Source of the DNA: Lobulomyces angularis
Taxonomy: Eukaryota > Chytridiomycota > Chytridiomycetes > Lobulomycetales > Lobulomycetaceae
Direction of reading: 5' to 3'
DNA length: 35,620 nucleotides
Assembly: GCA_027604685.1 (NCBI GenBank)
Contig: JADHYX010000141.1
Coordinates: forward strand, 6,736 to 42,355
The translations under genes were made by a program, and so were the position numbers. The notes under the pieces were generated by a model that was not told where the DNA came from, did not search any database, and was given only the letters and a program-made list of their open reading frames with translations. Of the stretch, positions 11,121 through 23,751 are shown one piece after another (position 1 is the stretch's first letter; every line of letters starts with the position of its first letter).

Positions 11121-11304
11121 AAAATTTTTTTTTTTTTTTTTTTTTGTATTTAGATTAAAAAAAAAAAAAAAAAAAATATTAAGTAATTTTTTTTTAAAAT
11201 TGTTATTAAATAAAATAATAATAAAAAAAAAAAAAAAAAATCATTTATATATATTAAAAAGGAATGGAAGTATTAAATGTTAAATGTAAATGCAGTATTT
11301 AAAA
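11121..11304. other. Convergent 3' interval ALG10/CWC25
   Basis: The 184 bases between the two stop codons are almost entirely A/T runs, with T runs near 11125-11145 and A runs near 11158-11176 and 11223-11240. They are probably shared polyadenylation sequence, and nothing else is seen. Confidence 0.55.
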
Positions 11305-12970
11305 TCAAAAATTTCCTCTATTTCTGTTTCTCCCAATACTCTCACCAATGCCTAATCCATCATTACCATTCATTAAGCTTCTTTTTACTTCTCCAAAAAA
11401 ACCTCCATTTGTGTGATTATCATCATCATCTTCAGAATCACTTCGTATCTTTCTTTTTCGTTCCAGTTCTAAAGCTTCTTCTTCTTTTTTTTCTTCTTTA
11501 GAAACCACAGTTAACCTCTCTCTTCTTTCCAACTCCATGTTTTTTGCTGATTCCATCATCCTTGCAAGTTTTTCTTCTCTTTCTTTTTTCAACGACTCTT
11601 CTCTTTCTTTATTTTTATTGTTATTGCGATGATTTTGGTTATAATCGTAAGTTTTTCTAGTCCTATCTCCATTGTAATCTTTAGGTGATCTAGATCTGCT
11701 TCGGCGTCTAGTAACTGGTGATCTAGACTTATTCCTGTGTCGTGATTCATAAGACTGGGAACGCTGGTATGGTGACCTAGACCTATTTCTCAGTGGCGAT
11801 CTTGATCTGGATCGCCGCCTTGGCGGAGACCTCGACGGGTTTCTGAGTGGACTTCTAGGTCTTCTTTTATTTGAATGAGGCGATACGGAACTTCCACTAT
11901 TGCTATATCTACTTCTTTTTTCACGTTTTTCTTCCATTGAAGATTCTTCAATTTTTCCCAATTTACTATGTTTTTTTTCTTTCTTATCCTTTTTTTCCTT
12001 TTTTTCCTTCTTGTCCTTTTTTTCTTTTTTCTAAAGAAAAAAAAAAAAAGAAAAATTAAGAAAAACAAATATTAAAATATTAAAATTAATTTTTTAAAAT
12101 ATAAAAGAAGATAAATAATATTGTAAATTTTTTAATTAAAATACTATTAGTATGTACCTTGGAGAGGTCAATATCAACACCGTTACTCTTCAAAAGTTGC
12201 TTTAATTTATATGGGTTTTCTAGTACTTTTTTTAAGGTGTTTTGCTCCCTTTTTTTGATACTTAAAAGTGGATCTTCCCTTATTTTATTTTGGGTATCTC
12301 TGTGAAAAATATAAAAGTTAAACAATGAAATTAAAAAAAAAAGTTTAAAATACCTGAAAGAGTTTGCCTGACCACCATAATAGCCTAACGAACTTGTGTC
12401 TTCAAGAATGGTGTTAACTTCGTTCTTTTCTGTAATTAAGTCGTCAATTCTCTTTTTTCCAAGCAAAAACAACTCTTTTTCCTCACTACTCCCAAGATTA
12501 TTTCCTGGGCCCATAGAGTACATCCAATCTACTCTATCTGCTCGTACACTAAAAGAATATGAAAAACATGAATTAATGTTTCAAAAAATACCTTTTTCCA
12601 TTAGCTTGCTGTAATTCTTTTAATTCCTGTAAACTCCTTTCTGCTTCTAATTCTTTTTTGAGTTGATCCATCTGTCGTTGCTCTTCTTTCACTTTTTGTT
12701 CCCTATTTAGTTTGAAAAAAAATTAACCAGAAAAAATATTTCACATTACATACCTCTTCCATACTCTCTCCTGATTTCTAAATGTAGATGGATGCCAACT
12801 TTTTTTTAAATTCAAATCACCACTTCCCTAAAATGTAATTTTTTTTTTTTTAATTGAATTGTTTTAAAATGTTTAAGTTCTAAAAAAAAAAAAAAGATGA
12901 ATAGAAAAACAGAATATAATTGTATCTAAAAAAAAAAAAAAAATTCAATTCTAAAATAAATGCATACCAT
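11305..12970 (-). CDS. CWC25: Pre-mRNA splicing factor CWC25
   Basis: Six coding exons: 12970-12968 (ATG only), 12827-12754, 12702-12592, 12548-12354, 12299-12158, 12030-11305; 416 residues. CWC25 joins the activated spliceosome for first-step catalysis near the branch helix. The Cir_N-type N-terminus reads GSGDLNLKKSWHPSTFRNQ. A Glu/Lys helix follows, then the CWC25 block VDWMYSMGPG, KELFLLGKKRID and REDPLLSIKKREQ. The C-terminal third is an RS domain (SRSPPRRRSRSRSP and repeats) ending with EEKLARMMESAKNMELERRERL and GLGIGESIGRNRNRGNF. The start was chosen because GSGDLNLKKSWHP normally follows the initiator Met directly. The only ATG supplying it is at 12970, immediately followed by a GTATGC donor. 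The gene diverges from the SLC35 gene across a very short interval. Confidence 0.93.
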
Positions 12971-13064
12971 TTTTTTATTATCTAGTGTGTTTAAAAGTTT
13001 TTTTTTTTTTGTTCAAATTTTTTTTGAGCAAAAAAATTTTTGAACATTTTTTAAGAAAATAACT
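12971..13064. promoter_or_regulatory. 94-bp divergent promoter interval CWC25/SLC35
   Basis: Only 94 bases separate the CWC25 start codon (minus) and the SLC35 start codon (plus). The interval contains T and A runs and no clear TATA box. Both 5' UTRs and both core promoters must fit here or overlap the opposite gene, so a shared bidirectional promoter is inferred. Confidence 0.5.
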
Positions 13065-15039
13065 ATGTCGAGAAGATCATCCATTTTTAAAATGGAGGAA
13101 GATACAGATTTTAGTTTTCTACCGCAAGATCATGCAGGGAATACAACAGAATTTTTTCATGAGTTGGATGATTTATCAGAAATTCAACTTCAAACTCCAA
13201 TAAACTCACTGCAAAATCAATTTACAATACCTAAGGTTTCCTTCACTAAAACTTATAAAAAAACTGCTGTTACCGCATTTTTACTGTAGTTTTTTTTTTT
13301 AATAGTTTATAATTGCTTATTGATTTTTTTTTTTTCAATTTATAGCATGATTAGTTGGTTTACCAGTTCACTAGGATTATCGGTTTATAATAAGTGGTAT
13401 TATTTATCTATATAAAATCTATTTAAATTTTTTTTTCAGGCTGTTTTCTAAGAATCATTTTAATTTTCCTTATCCGTTATTTGTAACTATAATTAAAATA
13501 TTTTAATCTTTAATTTTTACTAAATTTTGTTTGAAGACTACATGCAGTCATAATATTATTCAATTTTGTTTATCGTGGTTCGTTTTACAAATTTTTTTAC
13601 CAAATTTGAAACCAACAGCTAAACTTTCTTTTAAAGAGTATTTAAAAAATGTTTTTCCTGCTGGTTTAGCAACTGGATTAGATATTGGTTTTTCAAATGG
13701 TTTGCAATATATGAAATTTCTGAAAAATTTTTAACATGTTTATTATTTATCAATCTTTCAGCATCTTTTAGGGTAAATTAATTCCTAGTTTGTATTATTC
13801 TTATTAAGCATTCGTTATTTTTAGTTTATTACATTAACCTTTTATACTATGGTGAAATCAGGAGCTCCTGTTTTTGTATAGTTGCACAACTTATTTCATC
13901 CTAATTAAAATTTTTTTTTTTTTAAGGTTCTTTTGTTTGCCTTTTTATTTAAATTAGAAAAAATTAATTGTAAATTAATAATTTGTATTGGGGTAATTTG
14001 TTTTGGAGTTTTATTAATGGTAAATCTTTTCTAATAAAATTTGTAAAAATAAATTTATTTTTCTTATAGGTGACTGATAAAACAAACTTTAACATCAATG
14101 GTTATCTTTTGGTTCAAGCAGCAACAATTTTAAGTGGACTACGTTGGGCTTTAATTCAAATACTATTAAAAAATTCAGATTTGGTTTGTAATTATTTAAA
14201 AATTTTTAAAAGGTAATGACTAAGTTTTTTTTTTTTTTTTTTTTTATAGGGAATGACAAATCCTTTTGCTACGAATTTATATTTAACTCCAATCATGGCT
14301 GTGACACTATTAATATCTTCCATAATGGCAGAAGGTATAAAATTGTTTTTTAGAAAATGAAAAATTTACTTGTTTTCAAATAGGATTATACACCATTTTT
14401 AGTTCTCATTTCTTTCAATCAATTACATCAATTTTAACAATATTAGGAGTTATCTTTTTTGGGTTTGGATATAGTTTTTTATTAAAGATTGACAAAGTAC
14501 TAATTTTTTTAATTTTTTTTTTTTGTTTAGTGGTGTATTAGCATTCATAATGCTATTGGTTGAATATCAATTGATATCCACTACTTCTGTCGTAACTTTT
14601 TCCATTGCAGGTAAAAATTTCAAATAAATTAAATGCGTTATGCGAATTTTTTTTTGCAAGGAATTCTAAAGGAAGTTTTAACAATATCAATATCTCATAT
14701 AGTATTTCAAGACAGTTTTTCTTTTACAGGTAAATAGTATTATTTTTATTTTTTTTATTTTTTATCTTCTACTATTTCTTTTGGTTGTTCTAAAAAAATT
14801 TTAAAATTTATTTTATTTATTTTTTTTTTTTAGCTGCAGTAGGTTTAATAGTTAGCATTGTTGGGATTGCTGCGTACAATTACATTCGAATTAATGATTT
14901 ATATCAAAAACACCAAAGTGAAGTTATCGAATTAGAAGAAAACCAAGCCTTTATTTCTACAAATAACTTTTTAACGAACGATATTACTCCAGCCGGTGAA
15001 GAGGAGGAGGAATTATTAATATATAAAACTGAAAATTAA
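13065..15039 (+). CDS. SLC35/triose-phosphate-translocator family nucleotide-sugar transporter
   Basis: Thirteen exons: 13065-13285, 13346-13396, 13440-13482, 13537-13699, 13762-13772, 13825-13875, 13927-14019, 14070-14183, 14250-14334, 14384-14462, 14531-14610, 14661-14729, 14834-15039; 421 residues. About ten membrane helices follow a polar 70-residue N-terminus. TPT-family landmarks are SVYNKWLFSKNHFNFPYPLF, AGLATGLDIGFSNASF, FYTMVKSGAPVFVLLFAF, GLRWALIQILLKN and NPFATNLYLTPIMAVTLL, and the C-terminal helices include KEVLTISISHIVFQDSFSF and VGIAAYNY. This is the fungal/animal SLC35C2-like branch, Golgi or ER carriers of unproven substrate. The C-terminus is an acidic cytosolic tail (EEEEELLIYKTEN). 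Exon 5 is only 11 nt and is required to keep SNASFRFITLTFYT in frame. Confidence 0.88.
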
Positions 15040-15314
15040 TTAAATAGTTGAAAAAGAAAATACTACTAAAGTAAATTATTTTATTTTTTTTTTTTGCAAA
15101 ATAATTATCTAAAATTGGAACTTTTACTTCTTTTTTTTTTTAAATACTAAATTTAAAAAAGTTATTGCATTTCAGAAAATTTTCTGTTAATATTTCTTGT
15201 ATGAAAAATTTACAAAAACTCTTAAAAAGGAAATATAATAATTATTGTATATTTAATAATGGATGTTTGTAAAATAAAAAATTCAGTGGTAATATATAGG
15301 TAGTCTTAAAAAGG
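15040..15314. other. Convergent 3' interval SLC35/chitin synthase
   Basis: AT-rich sequence between two stop codons on opposite strands, with poly-T runs at about 15086-15096 and 15130-15140. No coding sequence or RNA gene is seen. It is presumably shared terminator and polyadenylation sequence. Confidence 0.5.
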
Positions 15315-18300
15315 TCATTTTTTTCCAAAAGGGTTCGATCGAGGCCCATATAAACCACTGCTAGTATTTGGAAATAATTGATTGACAGATTGAGGAGGAT
15401 TTTGTAATATAACTGAAGCCTCCATAGACAAAAAAGAAGAATCGCTTTCATTGCTATCCTCACCCATTGTAGCATTCGAAACATCATCAGCATAATTTTT
15501 TTCCACATTCGATATATTGAGTTGAGTGGATGGATTTTTATTAGATTGAGGCAACCCGTCCAAAAAAGATAATTTATTTATTGTAATATTTTCATCGATG
15601 CTTGCAGAGTCATAATTTATTGCAGAGACTTGATCAAAACTAGCATCGTCATTTAACTTTAAACTCATCATTGAAACATCTATGTTGGTAGCAAAAGGTT
15701 TCTTTATGTTAAACCAGGAAGGTGCTTTCTTGACGATTTTCTTCATGCTGTTCTGTTCAACATAATTCTTCCACGTAATTCCAGTAGGAAGGACTTCTTT
15801 GACTGATTCATTTCCTGACAGTTCACCCTCTGTTATACCAGGCTTATGTATTAATGGCAGAGTTTTGTCTACATTTGGTTTAAAAGTATTGGAAAAAAAA
15901 GATGTGCTTTTTTTTTTGTTTAAGAGGTGGTCTTTTTCCACAAAACCAGTGTCATTATCTATGGGAAATGGGATCGTGTTGGTGTATATTTTATCATCGA
16001 ATTTTGTTGATAAATCAAATGTTTGTGAAACGTCGACATGCTGTATGATTGAAATATCTTCCAAAGACATGTTATTAAAAGCGTTAATTTCTTTAGATAT
16101 TACATCTGACGAAGATTTTTTAGTGTCAATCATTATAGAATTACTGTTGTTTTGAAGTTCCCTCATTTCCTTTTTAGATAACTTTTTTTCCAGTATATTC
16201 TTTCTTTCTGATTTATCTCGCCAAACGGAATTTAGACTTTCTTTCCAACTAATTCTTGAATTTTTTAGAAGTTCCTTTTTGTTTTGGGTGTTGCTATTGG
16301 TTTCTGAATTGTTAGAAACAATCCTGGACTTTGTTAGAGTTATGTCATTTTGTGGTATATGTTCAACTGTAATGTCTTTTTGAATAAGTTCTACCGTATT
16401 TACAGAGTTGTCGTTTGAAGGTTGTTCTTCCAAATCTAAACCATCCAATAGATTTTCGTTAAGTTCGGGTTTATCAAATTGTGCATTTAACGAATGTGAA
16501 GAATTTCTTTTTACTACATCTAAGACCGCAATCTGAAAAGAAAATAAAACAAAATTGTAAATTATTAAAAAAAAAAAAATTAAAAATTTTTTTTGTACCA
16601 TCAAACTGGAATCAGTGGTATGATCATATTGTGAAACTGAATGCTTCGCCTCAAAACTGAAATCAACAATTGAATCCCTCTTCTTTTTTTCTTTACCAAA
16701 ACCATTTATATTTTTATGTAAGGGTTCAGTAGTTTTCGCCAGACTTTTTCTGTGCTCTTCATCATGCATTGTAACATTGGGGAACAATTTATTGGCAGTA
16801 GGCCTTAAAGTAGGAGCTCCTAACCTTCTGCCTAAAGTGCCAAGATTATTCATAGATTTAACTTTACTAATCATTCTTGGTCCCTTTATTTGAGAAAACC
16901 CTTTGAGAGAAACTTCAACCTGCTCATCAGCTGTTGGCTCCTCTAACTTCAACATATTTCCTTTGTTTGCCTCAATAATTGCAGAATTTTTTTTAATTGT
17001 ATTATTGGAACTTTTGACTTCATCTTTAACTGGTGACCCGTCAGTTAAACCCTCTAATATTTTGGTTGGCTGATTGGTTTTTTCGCAGTTACCTGTATTG
17101 CCTTGTTTGTGAGCGGAGGGTACGTCGGTTAATGTATTAACGGTATCAGTAACGTTAGTTAACTTTTCAGAGTTTAAGTTGTTATGCGGATTTTCAGTGT
17201 CATAATGAGAATTAAAATTATAATGAAACGGATACTGATATTCTTGAAAATGAGGGTATTGTTCTTGATTTGGATGTGAAAAGTAATTAGAATTATACAT
17301 CTGGGGTTGTGCATAAGAAGGATTATAAGGCTGTTCTGTATAACAATTAGCTAAGACCGGTTGGTTAATAATACTACTTTCCATATGTGGTTGAAAGCTG
17401 TAATTATTTGCATTGTTATTATGAGTTTGATGGTTATTGGAAAACCTAGATTGAGAAGGATGAGGATACTCAATATTATTGGGGGGAAACTGTTGGCTGT
17501 GAAAATAATTCCCCATAGTGGGATTTTGTAATTGGAAAGGATAATTATTATAACCTTGCCAGCCATTTTGACCAAAATTCTGATTTTGATGGTGGTTGTT
17601 GTATTCAAAATTTGGTTTATGCAAAGCATCAGCTACGTTTCGGGAGTCATTAGAGTGTTGATGTGATTCCATTTGGTTGTAACTACTTCTTCTGCTAGCT
17701 TCGGACTTTAAAGGTAATTTGTCCATTGGGGTGGCGGGTAATGAGATTCTCTTTTTTGATAATTTGCTAACAACTTTATTAGGATCAGTTTCCAACATGT
17801 TAAGTGCAGTTTCTTTTTTTTTAGAATTGGCATAATAGGCATTAATTGCAGAATTTTCAAAATTTTTATGGGAATTTTTTTTTCCGTCAACAAAAGAAGA
17901 TACTAAGGAATTTTCTGATGTATAGGCATTACTGCTTCCTATAGAAGATCTTCTGCTTTTACTTGAATTTTGACTTTCCAAAATATCTGAATAATTCCCT
18001 TCTGATCTCCTTCTTGAATTATTTAAATTTGTTGAGCTAAATTTTTCTCCTTGCTTTTCCAAAGTTGGAAATAAATGGCTGGGACCTGCAAGTAATTTGC
18101 TTTTATCATTGACCTGTGCACTTAAAGAGGGTCCAGTTTGAGGTAAATATATGTAAGAAGGTGTAGAGCTATGTGTAAATCGCGAAGCTACTGAAATGGA
18201 GCGGCCACCAACAACTGAATTGGAACTAGGGTTTGTTTCGTCCATATTATCTGAGACGAGCGAGGGTGGTACAATTAGCATACTTTTATCATGTAATTGG

Positions 18301-18316
18301 GTAGCTAAAGTACTAC
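15315..18316 (-). other. Unrecognised C-terminal extension of the chitin synthase (two exons)
   Basis: Encodes about the last 975 residues of the chitin synthase model. The first part is rich in Ser, Asn, His, Gln and Tyr-Pro ([20 protein letters not shown] is typical). It is followed by basic patches ([34 protein letters not shown]) and an acidic/Ser-rich end closing with [14 protein letters not shown] recognise no domain. The link to the enzyme rests on the splice at 18374/18316, whose phase-1 halves make the codon for Gly in [15 protein letters not shown]. The intron 16598-16533 is 66 nt and stop-free, so retaining it would add 22 residues. A separate gene starting at an ATG near 18353 is less likely because that ATG lies inside the intron. 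Confidence 0.75.
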
Positions 18317-21300
18317 CTAAAAATACAAATAATAAAAAAACTGGTAAGTACAAATTGTGCAGCGATTAGAAACCTAATTCGTTTTCAGCCATCACTCTAT
18401 TTTCAGGAGAAGAGAGCATATCAATCTGCTCCGTAGTGAGTCCTTCAGACATTAGATATTCCTTTGGAGTAACAGTCTTTCTTCTTTCTTTTTCCCAATA
18501 AACCCACCTTTGGTAACGAATTTTTTAGTAAATATACAAAAAATTAGTAGTTTATTAAAGAAAAATTTACTTTTTCAAAGGAGGATCACTGGCATTACCA
18601 TCTCCTGATTTTTCACCATGGTCATCTGGACCACCTCCCTCTACTTTTCTAGTTTCACCCCAAGAAAAATCATCAAAATTCCAAAAAGCGTATAAAGGTA
18701 GGATGAGATTCCAAATAGGTAGAGCCAAAATGTAGATAAACATCCAACCAATGTAAACGAATTCCTTGGTGGTAAATACTATTAAAATTCCTGGCAATCC
18801 AAGTGTTGCACCCATTAGTGCTAATGGTAATATTGCAGAAGTTCCAGTTACCATAGCGCTAAATACTAGATAGATTGCAAAAATTATTGCAGCAGGTAGA
18901 ATAACAGTTCCTATTAATTCAAGCTGTGTTTATATATTATTATTTTTTTTTAATTGTAAGTTTATTCCAATTCTTACAGCAATAACGAACTGCATACTAA
19001 AGCAAAAAATACCACAAAGATCCTTTAAAAGTACTAATTCTAAAAGATTATGAATGGTACTGTTTATCCATCGTCTTCGTTGACTTAAAAGTACCTAAAA
19101 AAAAATTTAACTACAAAAAAAAAAAAAATTACTTTGAATTCATTTGGAACAACAGTGTGACAGGTTGCTTGAGGAATAAACATCATTTTTCTTCTTGGAA
19201 AACTTCTTAGTAGCAGGGTTGTTAAATATCTATCTTCTCCCAACAATAATAAATTTTTTTTATGTAATGTGTCGACATTATTTTGAGAATATTTTTCAAC
19301 AACATCAGGATTCGTTAAAATTGGCACCATCCTATTCATGCATAAAAAATATTTAAAAATTATTCTTTTTTTTTTTTTTTTCAAAATACCATTTATTATT
19401 TACGCCTTTTTTAGCTTTTATTCTATATAAAGAAAAACAGCCAGGTAAGCAAGTTACACCTCCAAAAACAGACTCGAATGCTTTACCGAGATGATGCGAA
19501 ATATAGTATTCAAATACCTAATAAAAATTAAATTGGTCTTCTATTTTTTTTTTTTAATGAATGTACCTGAATCCATGTAACCCAATTTTCTTTTTTATTT
19601 GCGATTCTTGTTTCTCCACACAACCCCATAATACTTTCGTCATTTTTCATTGCATTCGCTGCAATTAACAAAAAAAATATATTGAATTTATTTATTTACA
19701 ATATTAAATTAACCCATATGTGTGACTGAATCGGAAGACACCACTAAAAGAATATTATAAAAGGATTTTCGTTTTTTTGATTTTTTTACCTGTATCTGCA
19801 TCAACCATTAAAACCAAGTCATATTTATCGGCAGTAACTCCATTTGTTAATTTCTGGATTTTCCAAAATATCTCATAATCTAATGCACTAAATCTTTCAT
19901 CTAATACCGTGTGTGATAAGAAATTCATTAAAATAAGTTGTGAATCTCTCTTTCCTCTATTGCCAGGTTTGCCACTGTTTGGTTTTACACTTTCTTTTTG
20001 AATTTCTGATGGTGTACCACACTTTATAATTAGTACCATTGGTATTAACCTATTTTCTTTTACTCTAAAATGACCAGTATGCTATGAACAAAAAAAAAAT
20101 TAAATTTAATCTCTAGATTTAAAGTACCACTCTCGCCATATTGTGACGTTTATCTCCTGTGGCTATTGAAATATAACTCTGTGGTTCATTGGGAAGATTT
20201 GAAGTTTGTTCAATCATTCCTAAAAGTATGTCTGGAGTTGATTTTTCATTACCTTGACCAGTAATGATCCCTAAAATTTTGTTATTTGTTATATTAAATT
20301 GTATTTATCCAATTTTTAATACCATCAGAGACAACAAATAGTAACTTTTTATTATCTGGGTAATCTGTCTCAGCAAGAGATTCTAAGGTGCCTCTAATAC
20401 TGCTCTCGCCTATAACAAAAATAAAAAGTCCCTCAGTAACCTCTGTAAAGAAAGAAAACCTTCTGAGTAACAAGTAACAAGCATTATCATATAGTAATCA
20501 TCCGAAAAATTAAATTTCGATGACAACCGTCTGCCATCAATAGGGTTTCTGACTTCAAATGTCATATTTGAAACATTATTATTCACATTTTTTTTACTTT
20601 TTTGAGGTTTAATCAGCTGTGGTGAAAAAAACCAATGATATGCTACTGCCATTATGAACCTATGAATTAAACAATAATTTAATATGCATAATAGATATTT
20701 TAAAAATTACCTGGTTGACAGAACGCTTAGTATAATGCAAAGACAACTTATGATAATTAGGTTATTAGCAACACATCCAACACTTTCAGTTCCAATAAAA
20801 CCGACTGTGTATGATTGTCGTAGACATTGCGTTAAAGAAAATAATGCTGAATCACCAGATAAAGTTAAAGTAGCTAAAAGAGTTTTTATTTTTGATTCAA
20901 AATAAATAATTAAAATTTCAATTTACCATCGACTCCAATTAAATCCTGCAATTTTTCTTTCATTTTGGAATCAATAATCAATTTTTCAGAACCATTTGAT
21001 AATACTGAAGTCAAATTTAAAATTACACCATTAAAAACTAGGAGTTGATGTTGAGTAAGTGAGATTTTATTTAGATCTTCCCAGTTCATAAATAATCTTC
21101 CTGCGTTATCAATAGATTTTAAATCCATAGCATTAGGGCAAGGTGTAGCAACCAATGGCGGAGACAAAGGAAATTTGTTTGGAACAGAACAAGAATAGTC
21201 TTCACTTTGATTAGCATAGTAAGGTTTGCAATAATCTTGCTGGGGTTTAAATAGCCTAAGTTTACGAAAAACAGTAAGTAATAAAGCTAAAATAGAAACA

Positions 21301-22186
21301 TTTATTAGTAATTACTTGGTAATATCTTGGCCGTTCCAATCAGAGTTTAAATCTACTGAAGGATTTACCGACTTTGATAAAAACTCCTTCATAGCTTGAA
21401 ATTCATACAAGGACCCTTCAACAGTGACTTCATTCCAATAGGAAATTTTTGCATTATCATTACTTTGGTTAAAGATAGGAAATGCAAAGGCTGATGCTCC
21501 ATCATCAGAACATAATCCGGCCTTTAAGCCAAAAGTTAAAAGTCCCAGTAAAAACATTATTATGCTGATTATTATGCAAAGTGCAACCTTTATTTTTATT
21601 TTATTTATTATTAAATTTTTAACATTTAAAAAGGTTTTTAATTTTCAAATAAATATACCTTTTCTCTCCAAGCTTGACGAATATTGAGATCTTTTTTTGT
21701 AGCATACCATGGCCAAAGCCAAAAAGTTAAAATTTTTGAAATTACTGTCCACCAGTTTTGATTAGAGTGTTGATTCAGTGGAGTAGTATATGAGTTTAGT
21801 GCATTTCGGTTATAGGTATTTGTCATTGGTGAATCCTCTATTTAATAAGAATGAAAAAAAATTTGTGTTTATAAAATTTTAAAAAGCATAAGATTTCATA
21901 TTATTTATATACCAATCTTGGTAGGAAAACTGGTACTTTCATGATTTTTCATGGAATACCTTGAATGAAGCCTGTTAGAGAAACTATCACCACATTGATT
22001 TTCAATATCAGCAACGTTGGAGGAGTTTCCAGTTTGATTAAATGAATGAATATTTTTGCTAGCTGCAGATGTATGAATACTTGATGAGTTTGATAATCGA
22101 TGGTGTAGTGAAAGAGAGGAATGTTGTGGTTTGACCTCTTTCATGTGGAAAGGTTGAGTGGCATTAGGTAGTTGATGGTTGCTCAT
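15315..22186 (-). CDS. Chitin synthase, division 2 (class IV-like), with very long disordered C-terminal extension
   Basis: Eighteen exons: 22186-21913, 21837-21659, 21587-21316, 21255-20927, 20873-20711, 20659-20460, 20409-20323, 20270-20128, 20081-19790, 19743-19714, 19658-19567, 19517-19390, 19331-19133, 19094-18978, 18923-18571, 18507-18374, 18316-16599, 16532-15315. They sum to 1,975 residues. The enzyme makes chitin from UDP-GlcNAc at the plasma membrane. Landmarks in order: N-terminal membrane pair around [10 protein letters not shown] and [37 protein letters not shown] (about 643-646); [50 protein letters not shown]; then C-terminal membrane helices. There is no myosin motor. After [18 protein letters not shown], a conserved end in class IV enzymes, the reading frame continues through two large exons for about 975 Ser/Asn/Gln-rich residues without a recognised domain. 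Exon 10 is 30 nt. Confidence 0.9.
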
Positions 22187-22426
22187 TATGGATATAATGG
22201 ATATTTAAATGTAAGAGGTTTAATATGTAAAAATAAAAAAAAAAATTAAAAAAAATAAAAAAAAAATAGAAATTTTATTTCTACTATTTTTTAGCAAGTT
22301 TTTTTTTTACCTTGCTTTTGAAGGAATGCAAAAGGAAAAATAGGGTTTAGGGTTTTACGCGAGGAAAAAACAATGTAATCTTTAACATCTATTACACTAT
22401 AAAAAACTACAAATACAATCAATCTC
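22187..22426. promoter_or_regulatory. Chitin synthase upstream / KRR1 downstream interval with telo-box-like repeat
   Basis: The 240 bases between the KRR1 stop and the chitin synthase start, both genes being on the minus strand. Positions 22341-22355 read TAGGGTTTAGGGTTT, two TTTAGGG-like units followed by a rare GC-rich patch (ACGCGAGG). Similar telo-box elements act in promoters of other eukaryotes; function here is only inferred. Confidence 0.35.

Positions 22427-23751
<1,325 letters not shown>

Noticed and set aside
11790..12068. 92-codon minus-strand ORF rich in Lys/Arg
   Set aside because: It is a frame-shifted shadow of the CWC25 last exon; the RS-domain frame has the conserved C-terminus.
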